From a virus, in the IMG/VR virus record IMGVR_UViG_3300037586_002213, positions 1 to 36,870 of that record: 36,870 nucleotides of DNA. One strand, written 5' to 3'. Below, in pieces: positions 10,991 to 18,578 of this stretch (positions are counted from its first letter, which is position 1; each line of letters opens with the position of its first letter). The notes below the pieces were generated by a model. It was not told the DNA's origin. It was given only the letters and a program-made list of their open reading frames with translations, and did not search any database. A program made the translations under genes and the position numbers.

Positions 10991-11107
10991 ATGAAGTTAT
11001 TGGGGAATATTATAAAGTTATCGATTCTTTTTTTGATCGTAGTTTTCACTGGTTTTGCTTTGTTGTTTTTCACTTTGTTTTTATCGGTTGTACATATTTA
11101 TGGATGA
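10991..11107 (+). CDS. Predicted 38-residue membrane peptide
   Basis: This small ORF encodes 38 residues starting MKLLGNIIKLSILFLIVVFT; residues 10-33 are hydrophobic and form one membrane helix. The ATG lies at the predicted transcription start of P5 and the stop overlaps the small terminase start at 11100, so it would be the leader cistron of the late operon and could couple translation into it. No family is recognised; tiny hydrophobic peptides occur at operon starts elsewhere in this phage. Confidence 0.55.
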   Translation: MKLLGNIIKLSILFLIVVFTGFALLFFTLFLSVVHIYG

Positions 11108-11519
11108 TGTAAAAAAGAAAATGGGGCGTCCTCCTGTATATACTCAAGAATTGGGTGAGCTTATTTGTCGGAGGATTGCGGAAGGTGAAAGTGTTTTGAA
11201 GATTTGTAAGGATGATGATATGCCTTGTCGTAAGACTGTTACCACTTGGTTATTAGATCCTGATAAAAAGGAGTTCTTACGCAATTACGAGTCTTCTGTT
11301 AACGTTCGAACAGACAATATGTTTGACGATTTGGAAGAGATTGCGGGGAACACAAAAGGGGAAGTTCAGCGTGATAGATTGAGGACTGATGTACGCAAAT
11401 GGTACTTGTCAAAAGTCATGCCTAAAAAGTATGGTGATAAGATTGACGTTACTTCTGGCAACAAACCGATCCCGATTTTGGGAGCGTTGCCTTTAGAGAA
11501 AAAGGAGGAGGAGGAGTAA
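11100..11519 (+). CDS. terS: Terminase small subunit
   Basis: From ATG 11100 this gene encodes 139 residues. It begins with a DNA-binding region (MGRPPVYTQELGELICRRIA, then GESVLKICKDDDMPCRKTV and TTWLLDP, a helix-turn-helix), followed by a helical oligomerisation region (NMFDDLEEIAGNTKG, DRLRTDVRKWYLSKVMPKKY GDK) and an acidic tail. This is the usual small-terminase pattern that recognises the packaging site and loads the motor. The frame is open 15 codons further upstream (11055), but that part overlaps the membrane peptide in another frame, and MDDVKKK at 11100 is the natural start. The position directly before the large subunit confirms the call. Confidence 0.85.
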   Translation: MDDVKKKMGRPPVYTQELGELICRRIAEGESVLKICKDDDMPCRKTVTTWLLDPDKKEFLRNYESSVNVRTDNMFDDLEEIAGNTKGEVQRDRLRTDVRKWYLSKVMPKKYGDKIDVTSGNKPIPILGALPLEKKEEEE

Positions 11520-11523
11520 ATAA

Positions 11524-12732
11524 ATGTACAACGCCACCACCGCAACGAAAAAAGTTATCGCTATGGATGAGCGTATTCGTGTCGTACAGGGCGGTACTTC
11601 CGCTTCAAAGACGATCTCCATCCTCTTGTACCTGATACACCTTGCACAAAGCGATACAACGCCAACGACAACAAGTATAGTGTCCGAGTCCTTCCCTCAT
11701 TTGCGGAGGGGTTGTATTAAAGACTTCCTTTCAATCATGGAGGAACACCAGTATTACGTTGACGGAAACTGGGATAGAACAAACTTCACTTACACGTTCG
11801 AAACAAAAAGCAAGATAGAGTTTTTTAGTGTCGATCAATCCGAAAAGGTAAGGGGTGCAAGGCGTGATAGATTATTTATAAACGAAGCAAACAACGTAAC
11901 CTTTTCCGCCTTCGAGGAATTGGAGGTGAGGACTAAAGAATTTATCTATATCGACTTCAATCCGACTAGCGAGTTTTGGATTTTTACTGATGTGCTTGGA
12001 GTTCGTACTGATTCGGGGCATGTCATCCTTACATACAAAGATAACGAGGCATTAGATCAGTCAATCGTTGACTCAATCGAACAAAGAAAAAATAGGCGTG
12101 GATGGTGGCAAGTGTACGGCTTGGGTCAGCTTGGCGAAGTGGAGGGCAAGATATACAAGGACTGGAAAATAATCGATTCAATCCCACATGAGGCAAAGCT
12201 CGTGCGCTATGGACTGGATTTTGGGTATACAAATGATCCCTCATCCATTGTGGCAGTCTATGAGTACAATGAAGGGCTTATTGTTGACGAAATAACGTAT
12301 CAGACAGGGCTTAAAAACCGCCAGATAGCGGATGTGTTCGATACGCAAGAAAAAGCCCTTACAATCGCAGATTCAGCCGAGCCGAAGTCTATTGACGAAA
12401 TAAAAGAATATGGCGTAAACATTGTGGGAGCTGTAAAAGGAAAAGGATCAGTCATGCACAGGATACAAGCGACACAAGAGAAACGTATATCTGTTACGAA
12501 AAGATCAATAAATATTATTAAGGAGTACCGAAATTATCTTTGGCAAACCGACAAGGAAGGAAAGACGATCAACGAACCCGAGCACCAATTCTCGCACAGC
12601 ATGGATGCGATATCGTACGCCATAGCATCCCTCGATCCTATTCCTGAAGATCCCACGAAAAGAAGGCAACGGCACATTATTAGACAACAACGTATACAAG
12701 ATGTAAAAAAAGATGTAGGATTATACAATTAA
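11524..12732 (+). CDS. terL: Terminase large subunit
   Basis: This 402-residue protein is the ATP-driven DNA packaging motor and nuclease. The ATPase half has a deviant Walker A, GGTSASKT (residues 23-30), an arginine-rich region HLRRG, and a Walker B RLFINEAN (116-123) with E121 as the catalytic acid, followed by YIDFNPTSEFW. The nuclease half has LDFGYTNDP (D232), TIADSAEPKSI (D283) and HSMDAISYA (D361), the three acids of the RNase H-like domain. The length is on the short side but complete, like PBSX-type terminases. GGAGGAGGAG just upstream gives an apparent Shine-Dalgarno site but also codes for the Glu tail of the small subunit. Confidence 0.93.
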   Translation: MYNATTATKKVIAMDERIRVVQGGTSASKTISILLYLIHLAQSDTTPTTTSIVSESFPHLRRGCIKDFLSIMEEHQYYVDGNWDRTNFTYTFETKSKIEFFSVDQSEKVRGARRDRLFINEANNVTFSAFEELEVRTKEFIYIDFNPTSEFWIFTDVLGVRTDSGHVILTYKDNEALDQSIVDSIEQRKNRRGWWQVYGLGQLGEVEGKIYKDWKIIDSIPHEAKLVRYGLDFGYTNDPSSIVAVYEYNEGLIVDEITYQTGLKNRQIADVFDTQEKALTIADSAEPKSIDEIKEYGVNIVGAVKGKGSVMHRIQATQEKRISVTKRSINIIKEYRNYLWQTDKEGKTINEPEHQFSHSMDAISYAIASLDPIPEDPTKRRQRHIIRQQRIQDVKKDVGLYN

Positions 12733-12736
12733 TATT

Positions 12737-14512
12737 ATGGATTCCAAAAACCCACTTGGAGTACAAATCGAAAACGAGTTGAAAGACTATTTCACAAGAG
12801 TTGTAAGAATTGGAGAGGATTGGTACTCACAGGAAAGATTGGTACGCAGGATAGGGATGTTTGAAAACAAGGTGTACCCCACAGGAAAATTTGATACGGA
12901 AGGGAACTACAAGTTTTGGTTTGATATCATTTCACCAAGAGTTTCCGCCGAAGTTAAGAACATAGACTTTGATACAAAGGATGTTTTTGTTTATTCAAAC
13001 AGGGAGATTGATACGCTCCCGAACCTTGTTACCAATTTGAAAGTTGGCGAGTACATGAAGAAAACAGGGCAAGCCGAGGAGATCAATTCTTCTATTGAAG
13101 AAGGATCGGCGAGGGGAAATGTTGTTTGGAAAAAGGTAAGGGGAACGTACGAGCGTGTTGATGGGCGTAACTTTTTCGTTATAAATCAGACCGCCGAAAA
13201 TCTTGATGAGTCGCCAGTAATTGAAAGGCATGAACTTTCAGCCAAGCAGTTACGAGCAAAGAAAGAGAAGTGGCAGTACATTAAAGAGGCTTTGGAGGAC
13301 TGCAAGACGAATAGTTATTCCAACAGCTCGGAGGATCAAGATAATGAGTCTACTACGCCTTTTTACGAGATTTATGAGAGGAATGGAGAAGTGGCGTTGA
13401 AAGACTTGAAGGAGTGGAAGACTGAGAATGGCGTTAAGACTGATGCAGTTGCCGAAGGAGATGAAGATATTTACATACTTGCAAAGGTAATCGGCGCAGG
13501 GTTGAAACCAGACTCAAGTGGAACCGCCGAGATCAAGCACGTTTTGTTTGCCGAGGAAATGTCGAAGATGCCCTACGAGGAATATCACCGTTCTGCTTAT
13601 AAAGGGAAGTGGTACAGAGAGGGCTTGTACGAGCTTCTATTCGACTTGCAGATCAGAGCTAACCAGATCGGTAATCAGATCGCACAAGGGCTTGAGTGGT
13701 CATCAAAGACCATCTTCGTAAGCCCAGACAACGTAGGAGCCGACAATGTTATTGCGGATCTTATGAACGGCGATATCGTGAAGGCAAGCACTCTTTCACA
13801 GGTGCCTGTTCGTATGCAAGGTATCGATCAGCTCATTGCAGACTGGAACCGAGTTATCAACCAAGCGAACGAGATAGCGAACTCCCAGGAGATTGTGCTT
13901 GGCATAACTCCTGCTTCGGGAACTCCGCTTGGTACTTCAAGGCTTTTGAACCAGAACGCAGGTAAGTTGTTTGACTTCATCCGAGAAAAGATTGCAATTC
14001 CTTTCGGGGCGATTTTCGAGAATTGGATCGTTCCTTCGCTCATTAAGGATATTAAGATGCAAGACGTACTGCGCCTTACGGGGGATAGCGACATGATGAA
14101 CCGTTTTTACGAGCTTGTTGTTGATAGTTGGTATGTGAATAACTTGGCGGAGATTGGGGCTCATTCCGAGGAAGTTGCCGAGACAATAAAGGCAGACAAG
14201 ATGGAGGAGCTTGTCGCACGACCTGAAATAATGATTGAAGGGCTAAAAGAGGTATTTCAAGACTACAAACCGTTCGTTTCAGTGGTTATTACAGGCGAAA
14301 ACACCAGATTACCACAGGAAATAGAGGATTTGGCAACCTTTATCGGACTTGAAACTGATCCTATTCGGAGAAGTGCCATGATCGAGCTTGCCATGAAGAA
14401 AAAGAGCATTGACGTTGCAGGATTGCCGAAAAGCGACCCTGAACAGATACAAAATCCAACCCAACCATCACCATCTAGCCCGCCAGATATAGAAGTGGGA
14501 GCCGAAACGTAA
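12737..14512 (+). CDS. Portal protein
   Basis: This 591-residue protein lies immediately after the large terminase, the usual portal position. Its length and mixed alpha/beta composition fit portals of podoviruses and SPP1-like phages. Recognisable parts are the N-terminal wing region (FWFDIISPRVSAEVKNIDF), an AKQLRAKKEKWQYIKEAL helix, the QIRANQIGNQIAQG helix and stem-like region, and LGITPASGTPLGTSRLLNQNA before the crown. Portals form 12-mer rings at one capsid vertex through which DNA enters. The C-terminal 40 residues are rich in Pro, Gln and Ser and probably disordered. There is no Shine-Dalgarno site (ATTAATATTATG). Confidence 0.82.
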   Translation: MDSKNPLGVQIENELKDYFTRVVRIGEDWYSQERLVRRIGMFENKVYPTGKFDTEGNYKFWFDIISPRVSAEVKNIDFDTKDVFVYSNREIDTLPNLVTNLKVGEYMKKTGQAEEINSSIEEGSARGNVVWKKVRGTYERVDGRNFFVINQTAENLDESPVIERHELSAKQLRAKKEKWQYIKEALEDCKTNSYSNSSEDQDNESTTPFYEIYERNGEVALKDLKEWKTENGVKTDAVAEGDEDIYILAKVIGAGLKPDSSGTAEIKHVLFAEEMSKMPYEEYHRSAYKGKWYREGLYELLFDLQIRANQIGNQIAQGLEWSSKTIFVSPDNVGADNVIADLMNGDIVKASTLSQVPVRMQGIDQLIADWNRVINQANEIANSQEIVLGITPASGTPLGTSRLLNQNAGKLFDFIREKIAIPFGAIFENWIVPSLIKDIKMQDVLRLTGDSDMMNRFYELVVDSWYVNNLAEIGAHSEEVAETIKADKMEELVARPEIMIEGLKEVFQDYKPFVSVVITGENTRLPQEIEDLATFIGLETDPIRRSAMIELAMKKKSIDVAGLPKSDPEQIQNPTQPSPSSPPDIEVGAET

Positions 14513-14513
14513 C

Positions 14514-14657
14514 ATGAAACCAGAAGCCGACAAAAAACATTGGGATAGTATGATGGATAGCCTGAAAAATCCCGAAAGGAGAAAGGATGCAGTAAAGTTT
14601 GAGAAAAAGATGGCGAGAAAGGACATGAAAATAAGAGATACAGGATTATATGAGTAA
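14514..14657 (+). CDS. Small basic helical protein, 47 residues
   Basis: This short ORF encodes MKPEADKKHWDSMMDSLKNP followed by ERRKDAVKFEKKMARKDMKI, a charged, helical sequence. It starts 1 nt after the portal stop and its TAA overlaps the start of the next gene at 14650. Such small charged proteins between portal and scaffold genes may be assembly cofactors, but no family is recognised. Confidence 0.6.
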   Translation: MKPEADKKHWDSMMDSLKNPERRKDAVKFEKKMARKDMKIRDTGLYE

Positions 14658-14886
14658 ATTGGAAGACAAAAAAAAGGAGTTACAGGTATTGACTGATTTA
14701 ATTGATCTTTACGGGAGCGCGACAATGAATTTGGAGCAAGCAAAGGTCAACGCATTATTTGAAAACTTGGGCGTAGCGCATGACGAACTACTAAAGAAGA
14801 TGCAACTTGAGGAAGTGGAGCTGAAAATCGATATCTTCCAAAAGGTTGTAGATTTATTAAAACCACATCATGAAAAACCTAAATAA
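14650..14886 (+). CDS. Small helical protein of the head module
   Basis: This 78-residue protein is almost all helix, starting MSKLEDKKKELQVLTDLIDL, with heptad-like spacing of Leu and Val that suggests a coiled coil. It overlaps both neighbours: 14514-14657 on its left and the gene at 14870 on its right. Function unknown; head assembly is inferred only from position. Confidence 0.6.
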   Translation: MSKLEDKKKELQVLTDLIDLYGSATMNLEQAKVNALFENLGVAHDELLKKMQLEEVELKIDIFQKVVDLLKPHHEKPK

Positions 14887-15142
14887 AGAGCACATCAAGG
14901 TATTAACCGCCATTCGAAAGATTGTCGAAGCAGAGAGGTTTAAGGCGGATCAGATCAAGGGCAACACCGCGCTTCTCTACAATGGCAAGGAGCTTGGAAA
15001 AGAGTACGAAGGCGTGGCGAAACTCATGGAAGACACTGAGAAAAACATCCTTGCAGGGATACTCACAGACTTGGGATACGAACAGGGAATAAATTATGGA
15101 GTCGATCTAAAAACTGGGAAGGTTACCAAACAAGATGGATAA
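14870..15142 (+). CDS. Small helical protein of the head module
   Basis: This 90-residue charged protein has a predicted long helix (KEHIKVLTAIRKIVEAERFK, then QIKGNTALLYNGKELGKEYE) and a small C-terminal beta segment (INYGVDLKTGKVTK). No family is recognised. It overlaps the preceding gene by 17 nt and the next gene by 8 nt, indicating tight translational coupling in this cluster of four small genes between portal and scaffold. Confidence 0.6.
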   Translation: MKNLNKEHIKVLTAIRKIVEAERFKADQIKGNTALLYNGKELGKEYEGVAKLMEDTEKNILAGILTDLGYEQGINYGVDLKTGKVTKQDG

Positions 15143-15377
15143 AGAAGCTATAAAAGCATTAAAGGAGAGCGTTCACTTCCAGGAGTTTGTGAAGTATATA
15201 CGGCAACACATTGAGTCTCTTGATCGAGCTACAGATATTCAAGGCGCGTCAAACGAACAGATAGCAACAGAGGTTGTTGCAAGGGTGCGCGCCGTTGATA
15301 CGTTAAAAGTCATCCTTGACCCAGTTATCGATTTTAAGGATAATAAAAATAACAAAGACGATGGTTACGTTGTCTAA
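15135..15377 (+). CDS. Small helical protein of the head module
   Basis: This 80-residue protein starts MDKEAIKALKESVHFQEFVK and continues into a helical region (QIATEVVARVRAVDTLKVIL) with a polar tail. No motif is recognised. It resembles the small helical proteins often found next to portal genes in size and composition only. It overlaps the previous gene by 8 nt. Confidence 0.6.
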   Translation: MDKEAIKALKESVHFQEFVKYIRQHIESLDRATDIQGASNEQIATEVVARVRAVDTLKVILDPVIDFKDNKNNKDDGYVV

Positions 15378-15406
15378 AGGTCAACTCATTTAATAATTTT
15401 AATAAT

Positions 15407-15706
15407 ATGCCGAAAAGAAAAAAAGACACAACGGTAAAAGACACCAAAGCCGCCGACAAGATTCTCGAACAAAACGAAGAGAAGATTGCCGCAGAACAAA
15501 AGGCGAAAGATAATGACGCGAAAGCCAAAGCGAGGAAAGATAATCCAGGGCGCGGAGATGCGATTGTCCTAGATTCTGAGGGAAGGTATGAGCGAACATA
15601 CTCAGCCGAACACAACGACCCTAAAGGGTTGAAGGGAGGCAAGGATTATAAGGAGAAGGCAGAGGGATACGCAAGAAAGATCGGAGGATCAGTCCGTAAG
15701 GGATAG
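15407..15706 (+). CDS. Lys/Glu-rich small protein of the head module
   Basis: This 99-residue protein is dominated by Lys, Ala, Asp and Glu (MPKRKKDTTVKDTKAADKIL, then EQNEEKIAAEQKAKDNDAK). The second half is glycine-rich (DPKGLKGGKDYKEKAEGYA). The low-complexity, highly charged composition suggests a disordered or coiled-coil protein, perhaps DNA-associated in the head. The start has the A/T-rich leader TTTAATAATATG. It is the last gene before the structured element at 15723. Confidence 0.6.
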   Translation: MPKRKKDTTVKDTKAADKILEQNEEKIAAEQKAKDNDAKAKARKDNPGRGDAIVLDSEGRYERTYSAEHNDPKGLKGGKDYKEKAEGYARKIGGSVRKG

Positions 15707-15722
15707 ATCATCGACAATTTAT

Positions 15723-15836
15723 AAAATTCTACACTTGGAGGTGCTCTCATCATGTCCATGAATCGTTAGGTTTTGTAGAATTTTCCTATGTAAGTATTTA
15801 TGGACATGGCGACAGCACTTTCAGGGTGCTGTTTTT
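15723..15836 (+). ncRNA. Structured RNA or leader element with interleaved helices, mini-ORF and terminator
   Basis: Two inverted repeats interleave. AAAATTCTACA (15723-15733) pairs with TGTAGAATTTT (15774-15784), 11 bp, perfect. CATGTCCAT (15751-15759) pairs with ATGGACATG (15800-15808), 9 bp, perfect, extendable to 13 bp with one wobble. This is pseudoknot topology, or two competing folds. The first loop holds GGAGGTG (15737-15743), a perfect Shine-Dalgarno site, 8 nt before a 5-codon ORF, ATG TCC ATG AAT CGT TAG (15752-15769), whose start lies inside the second helix. ACAGCAC (15812-15818) and GTGCTGT (15826-15832) with a T-run form a terminator. Its AGCAC could instead pair with GTGCT (15741-15745) in the Shine-Dalgarno region. 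The scaffold and capsid genes follow. I recognise no known RNA family. Confidence 0.65.
15812..15836 (+). terminator. Intrinsic terminator before the scaffold gene
   Basis: ACAGCAC, 7-nt loop, GTGCTGT gives a 7-bp stem followed by TTTTT (15832-15836). A small separate hairpin, GAGCC-TAT-GGCTC (15854-15866), lies downstream, 12 nt before the scaffold ATG, and would be at the front of any message that starts or reads through here. Confidence 0.75.
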
Positions 15837-15878
15837 AATACACAAAAAATAACGAGCCTATGGCTCAAAAACAAAATT

Positions 15879-16541
15879 ATGGCAAAGCCAGAAAAAATAG
15901 AGGTTTCTCCTGAAGAAGCAAAGGCTGAAGAGGAGGGCATGAAGGAGGCAAAAGAAGACGAGATAAGAGATAAGATTGTTGATGAACTAGACCTGAATGA
16001 AGAAGATGACGCTAGTATGATCGACAAACTCGTTGCTAAAGAGGTTGATAATCGGACAAGACTCTCACAGGCGATTGGTCAGAAGATTAAACATCGGGAG
16101 CGAGCAAATGAGCTCACACCTGATCCTGAACCAGAACCCCAAGGGACTCCCGAAGAGAAGCCTGATCCTTCAGAGGAGGGGAACACACCGAAAGTCCCTT
16201 CACAAGAAGATATCGGAAAGACTGTAAATGAAGCACTCGATCAACGCGACTTAAATTCCAAGGGTTACCCCGAAGAACTACAGGAGCAGATCAAGCGCAC
16301 CGCGCAGATTTCGAATATCTCTGTACAAGAAGCTCTCAAAGATCCGTATGTCGCATCTCTTATTGAGGCACACGACAAGGAGCAGAAAACGGAAGACGCA
16401 TCCAACAGTCGTACGAATCAACAAAGTGGTGATACAAAATTTGACGTAAATGCTCCACCGAAAGGCTTGGACATGAACACCGAAGAAGGGCGAAAGGCGC
16501 ATGACGCATGGATGAAAAAAGCCATCAAAGCGACCTCATAA
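15879..16541 (+). CDS. Scaffold-like capsid assembly protein
   Basis: This 220-residue, very acidic protein rich in Glu, Asp and Lys has a helical N-terminal region (SPEEAKAEEEGMKEAKEDEI), a Pro/Glu-rich disordered middle (LTPDPEPEPQGTPEEKPDPS) and a helical C-terminus ending GRKAHDAWMKKAIKATS. Composition, size and position immediately before the major capsid gene are those of phage scaffolding proteins, which line the procapsid and leave before or during packaging; the C-terminal basic helix would contact the capsid protein. No protease gene is recognised. The start context is AAAATTATG without a Shine-Dalgarno site. Confidence 0.7.
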   Translation: MAKPEKIEVSPEEAKAEEEGMKEAKEDEIRDKIVDELDLNEEDDASMIDKLVAKEVDNRTRLSQAIGQKIKHRERANELTPDPEPEPQGTPEEKPDPSEEGNTPKVPSQEDIGKTVNEALDQRDLNSKGYPEELQEQIKRTAQISNISVQEALKDPYVASLIEAHDKEQKTEDASNSRTNQQSGDTKFDVNAPPKGLDMNTEEGRKAHDAWMKKAIKATS

Positions 16542-16588
16542 CTCATTCTTACTAATCTTGTATTGTCATTCATATTTTCCATAATTTT

Positions 16589-17806
16589 ATGGCAAATACA
16601 TTAACAACCGTAAACCCTGAAATCTGGGCGCGAGAAGCAGAGCGATCTTTGTTCGTAGAGAACAAGGCAATGGCTATTGCTAACATGACGCTTAGAAACC
16701 TTGTGGCTGGAGAAGGTGACCAGGTAAATCGGCAGATTCTTTCATATCCTGCTTCCTCGACTTACACTCCTGGAACAGATATCACGAATCTAAACATAAC
16801 CTCCGCACAAGAAAGCCTCTCGATTGCAACTTGGTTTGCTTCGAAGGTAACGATTGATGACACTGAGAAAGTTCAGTCCATCATTCAGTTGGTACAAAAC
16901 GTAACCAAGAAGATGATGAAAGACCTCAACAACCGCATCGAGCAGGTTGTTACAAACGAAACCTCAAACGCACAGTGGTCACTTGATGCCGCAAACGTAG
17001 GAGGTACCGCAGGGAGCAACATCTCAGTCAATACGGATAACATCCCGCAAATCTTTATTGCGGCTGATACCAAGCTTGACGCAACGGATGCTCCAACCGC
17101 AGGACGAACTGCTGTAATTGGTGGACATGTTCTTGGAACATTGAAGCTTCAGCAAGCCGCCCGTGGAACTGTCTTTTCAGACGGTGTAAACACGCGAGGA
17201 GTGGTAACTAGCCTCTTTGGTTGGGATATCCTCTACTCAAACAACTTGCCTTACTCAGCAACCCTGGGATTGGCAACAAACCCTACCGCAACAGACACAG
17301 TGACTATTGCAGGGGTTGCCTTCACCTTCGTTGCTACTTTGGCGACGGCTGGTGATGTTCATATCTGTTCATCTGCATCGGCAACGGTGACGAACTTTGT
17401 GAACGCACTTAATTCTCCTGCAACAGCTATTGCAGAAGCGTCTAATACTGGTTACACACCTGTATCCGCAGAAAATGCCTTCCTCTTGCGGGACAAGAGA
17501 CGGCTCACAGCAACTGATAACACAACATCTATCGGTATCACAGGATACGGAGATATTGTTGTGGCAGAAACCTTCACAGATGGAACAGACGCATGGAGCG
17601 CACAGCTTCAGAAGTCTCTCTTCACTATTGCTGGTTCTGTAGACATAATCGTTCAAATCCCACCTAAGATAGAGGTGGTAAGAGACCCAGATCAATTCTC
17701 TGATATCGTAAAGTCGCTCCTCGGTTACGGTGTAAAAACCTTTGCTGACGGTGCGCGAGAGATGGTCTATGTAAAGGTTGACGCTAGCACTAGCGATTGG
17801 TCCTAA
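16589..17806 (+). CDS. Major capsid protein (HK97-fold type) with inserted domain
   Basis: This 405-residue protein follows the scaffold-like gene. The start, PEIWAREAERSLFVENKAMA, then QVNRQILSYPASSTYTPGTD, and the long helix FASKVTIDDTEKVQSIIQLV are typical of the P22/HK97-type capsid N-arm and E-loop region. TAVIGGHVLGTLKLQQAARG, the later IPPKIEVVRDPDQFSDIVK and the C-terminal KTFADGAREMVYVKVD match the P-domain and A-domain layout. Between them, at about residues 230-335, lies an insert with TVTIAGVAFTFVAT and FVNALNS, a surface module I recall from other capsid and decoration proteins. A weak promoter-like TTGTAT-N16-CATAAT ends just before the ATG. No Shine-Dalgarno site is visible. 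Confidence 0.85.
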   Translation: MANTLTTVNPEIWAREAERSLFVENKAMAIANMTLRNLVAGEGDQVNRQILSYPASSTYTPGTDITNLNITSAQESLSIATWFASKVTIDDTEKVQSIIQLVQNVTKKMMKDLNNRIEQVVTNETSNAQWSLDAANVGGTAGSNISVNTDNIPQIFIAADTKLDATDAPTAGRTAVIGGHVLGTLKLQQAARGTVFSDGVNTRGVVTSLFGWDILYSNNLPYSATLGLATNPTATDTVTIAGVAFTFVATLATAGDVHICSSASATVTNFVNALNSPATAIAEASNTGYTPVSAENAFLLRDKRRLTATDNTTSIGITGYGDIVVAETFTDGTDAWSAQLQKSLFTIAGSVDIIVQIPPKIEVVRDPDQFSDIVKSLLGYGVKTFADGAREMVYVKVDASTSDWS

Positions 17807-17820
17807 CATTAACTGGTAAC

Positions 17821-17841
17821 GGGGTAGGAATTGCCTACCCC
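17821..17841 (+). other. Perfect GC-rich hairpin after the capsid gene
   Basis: GGGGTAGG, loop AATTG, CCTACCCC is a perfect 8-bp stem just after the capsid stop. It lacks a T-tract, so it is more likely an RNA-stability or processing hairpin protecting the capsid message than a full terminator. Confidence 0.6.
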
Positions 17842-17855
17842 TGCATCTCAAAAAA

Positions 17856-18527
17856 ATGAGCAAACCAAAAATAATCTTTATATCGGCACTTGCAGTATTC
17901 CTCGTAGTTGGAGGAGTGCTACGAGCAAGTGGACAAGCTGGCGGTGGAGTTGAAAAGCTCTTTGAACACGTTGAGAACTACTACGAAGGTAGCGGCATAG
18001 GCTCTGAAGAGGGTCTTGTCGGTGGCGGAACTGGTACGACTCACAGACAGAAAGAATCCTTTGTTCAAGGACTCTTCGTTGGAACGACTCGACAGCTAAA
18101 CATCGACAACACTGGAGCATTTGTAGGTCAACTTACAGTAGACAGACTACGGTTTGCTGGGGGCAATACTGCTCTTGCAACCCAAACGGGCGCAAGCAGT
18201 ACACTCGCCGCTTCGGAGGCTTGTGGACTGAGTATCGCAACCTGGACACCTACGGATGGAGGAACAGCAATAACGCTTCCTAGCTACGCGGCTATGCAAG
18301 CAGATTGTATTCCCGCAGTTGGAGATCAGAGGATTCTCTTTCTTCACAACGCAGGACTTGCTTCAACCACGATTACTACTTGGACTGCTGGAGCATCTTC
18401 AACAGTCGATCATGTAAGCTCCTCCACTCTATCTGGTCAAAATCTAGCTCGATTAACATTCCTCAATACAACCGCAACAAACGGTTCGGATATGTTAAGA
18501 GTCCTAATTGAGACTGGACAGTTCTAA
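17856..18527 (+). CDS. Membrane-anchored virion-module protein with beta-rich C-terminus
   Basis: This 223-residue protein has an N-terminal hydrophobic segment (residues 5-21, IIFISALAVFLVVGGV), a Gly-rich stretch (GGGVEKLF, GGGTGTTHR) and a Ser/Thr/Ala-rich beta region with repeats of ASST and TTIT. It follows the capsid gene directly, where a decoration or fibre protein is expected, but the membrane segment is unusual for a virion protein. Two cysteines occur (EACGLS, QADCIP). No family is recognised. The start follows AATG-type A/T-rich sequence with no Shine-Dalgarno site. It may be exported or tethered to the host membrane. Confidence 0.6.
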   Translation: MSKPKIIFISALAVFLVVGGVLRASGQAGGGVEKLFEHVENYYEGSGIGSEEGLVGGGTGTTHRQKESFVQGLFVGTTRQLNIDNTGAFVGQLTVDRLRFAGGNTALATQTGASSTLAASEACGLSIATWTPTDGGTAITLPSYAAMQADCIPAVGDQRILFLHNAGLASTTITTWTAGASSTVDHVSSSTLSGQNLARLTFLNTTATNGSDMLRVLIETGQF

Positions 18528-18536
18528 TGTAATGCC

Positions 18537-18563
18537 TTCCCTCCTCCAGTTGGGGGGAGGGGA
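18537..18563 (+). other. Hairpin after the 17856 gene
   Basis: TTCCCTCC (18537-18544) pairs with GGAGGGGA (18556-18563), 8 pairs with one G-T, and no T-tract follows. Like the hairpin after the capsid gene it sits directly after a stop codon and may act in mRNA processing or stability. Confidence 0.5.
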
Positions 18564-18578
18564 TGTTGAATAAACATA

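Noticed and set aside
11055-11099. Upstream extension of the small terminase (start at 11055)
   Set aside because: It overlaps the membrane peptide in another frame and reads as hydrophobic/cysteine-rich out-of-frame sequence; MDDVKKK at 11100 is the natural start.
13854-13862. TTATCAACC within the portal gene, resembling the promoter-upstream element
   Set aside because: There is no -35/-10 at the expected distance and it lies in coding sequence.
15800-15838. Second mini-ORF in the RNA element (ATG at 15800, 12 codons)
   Set aside because: It has no Shine-Dalgarno site and runs through the terminator stem; most likely incidental.
16558-16585. Possible late promoter TTGTAT-N16-CATAAT before the capsid gene
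   Set aside because: Both hexamers are weak, there is no upstream box, and the -10 is only 3 nt from the ATG; noted but not listed.
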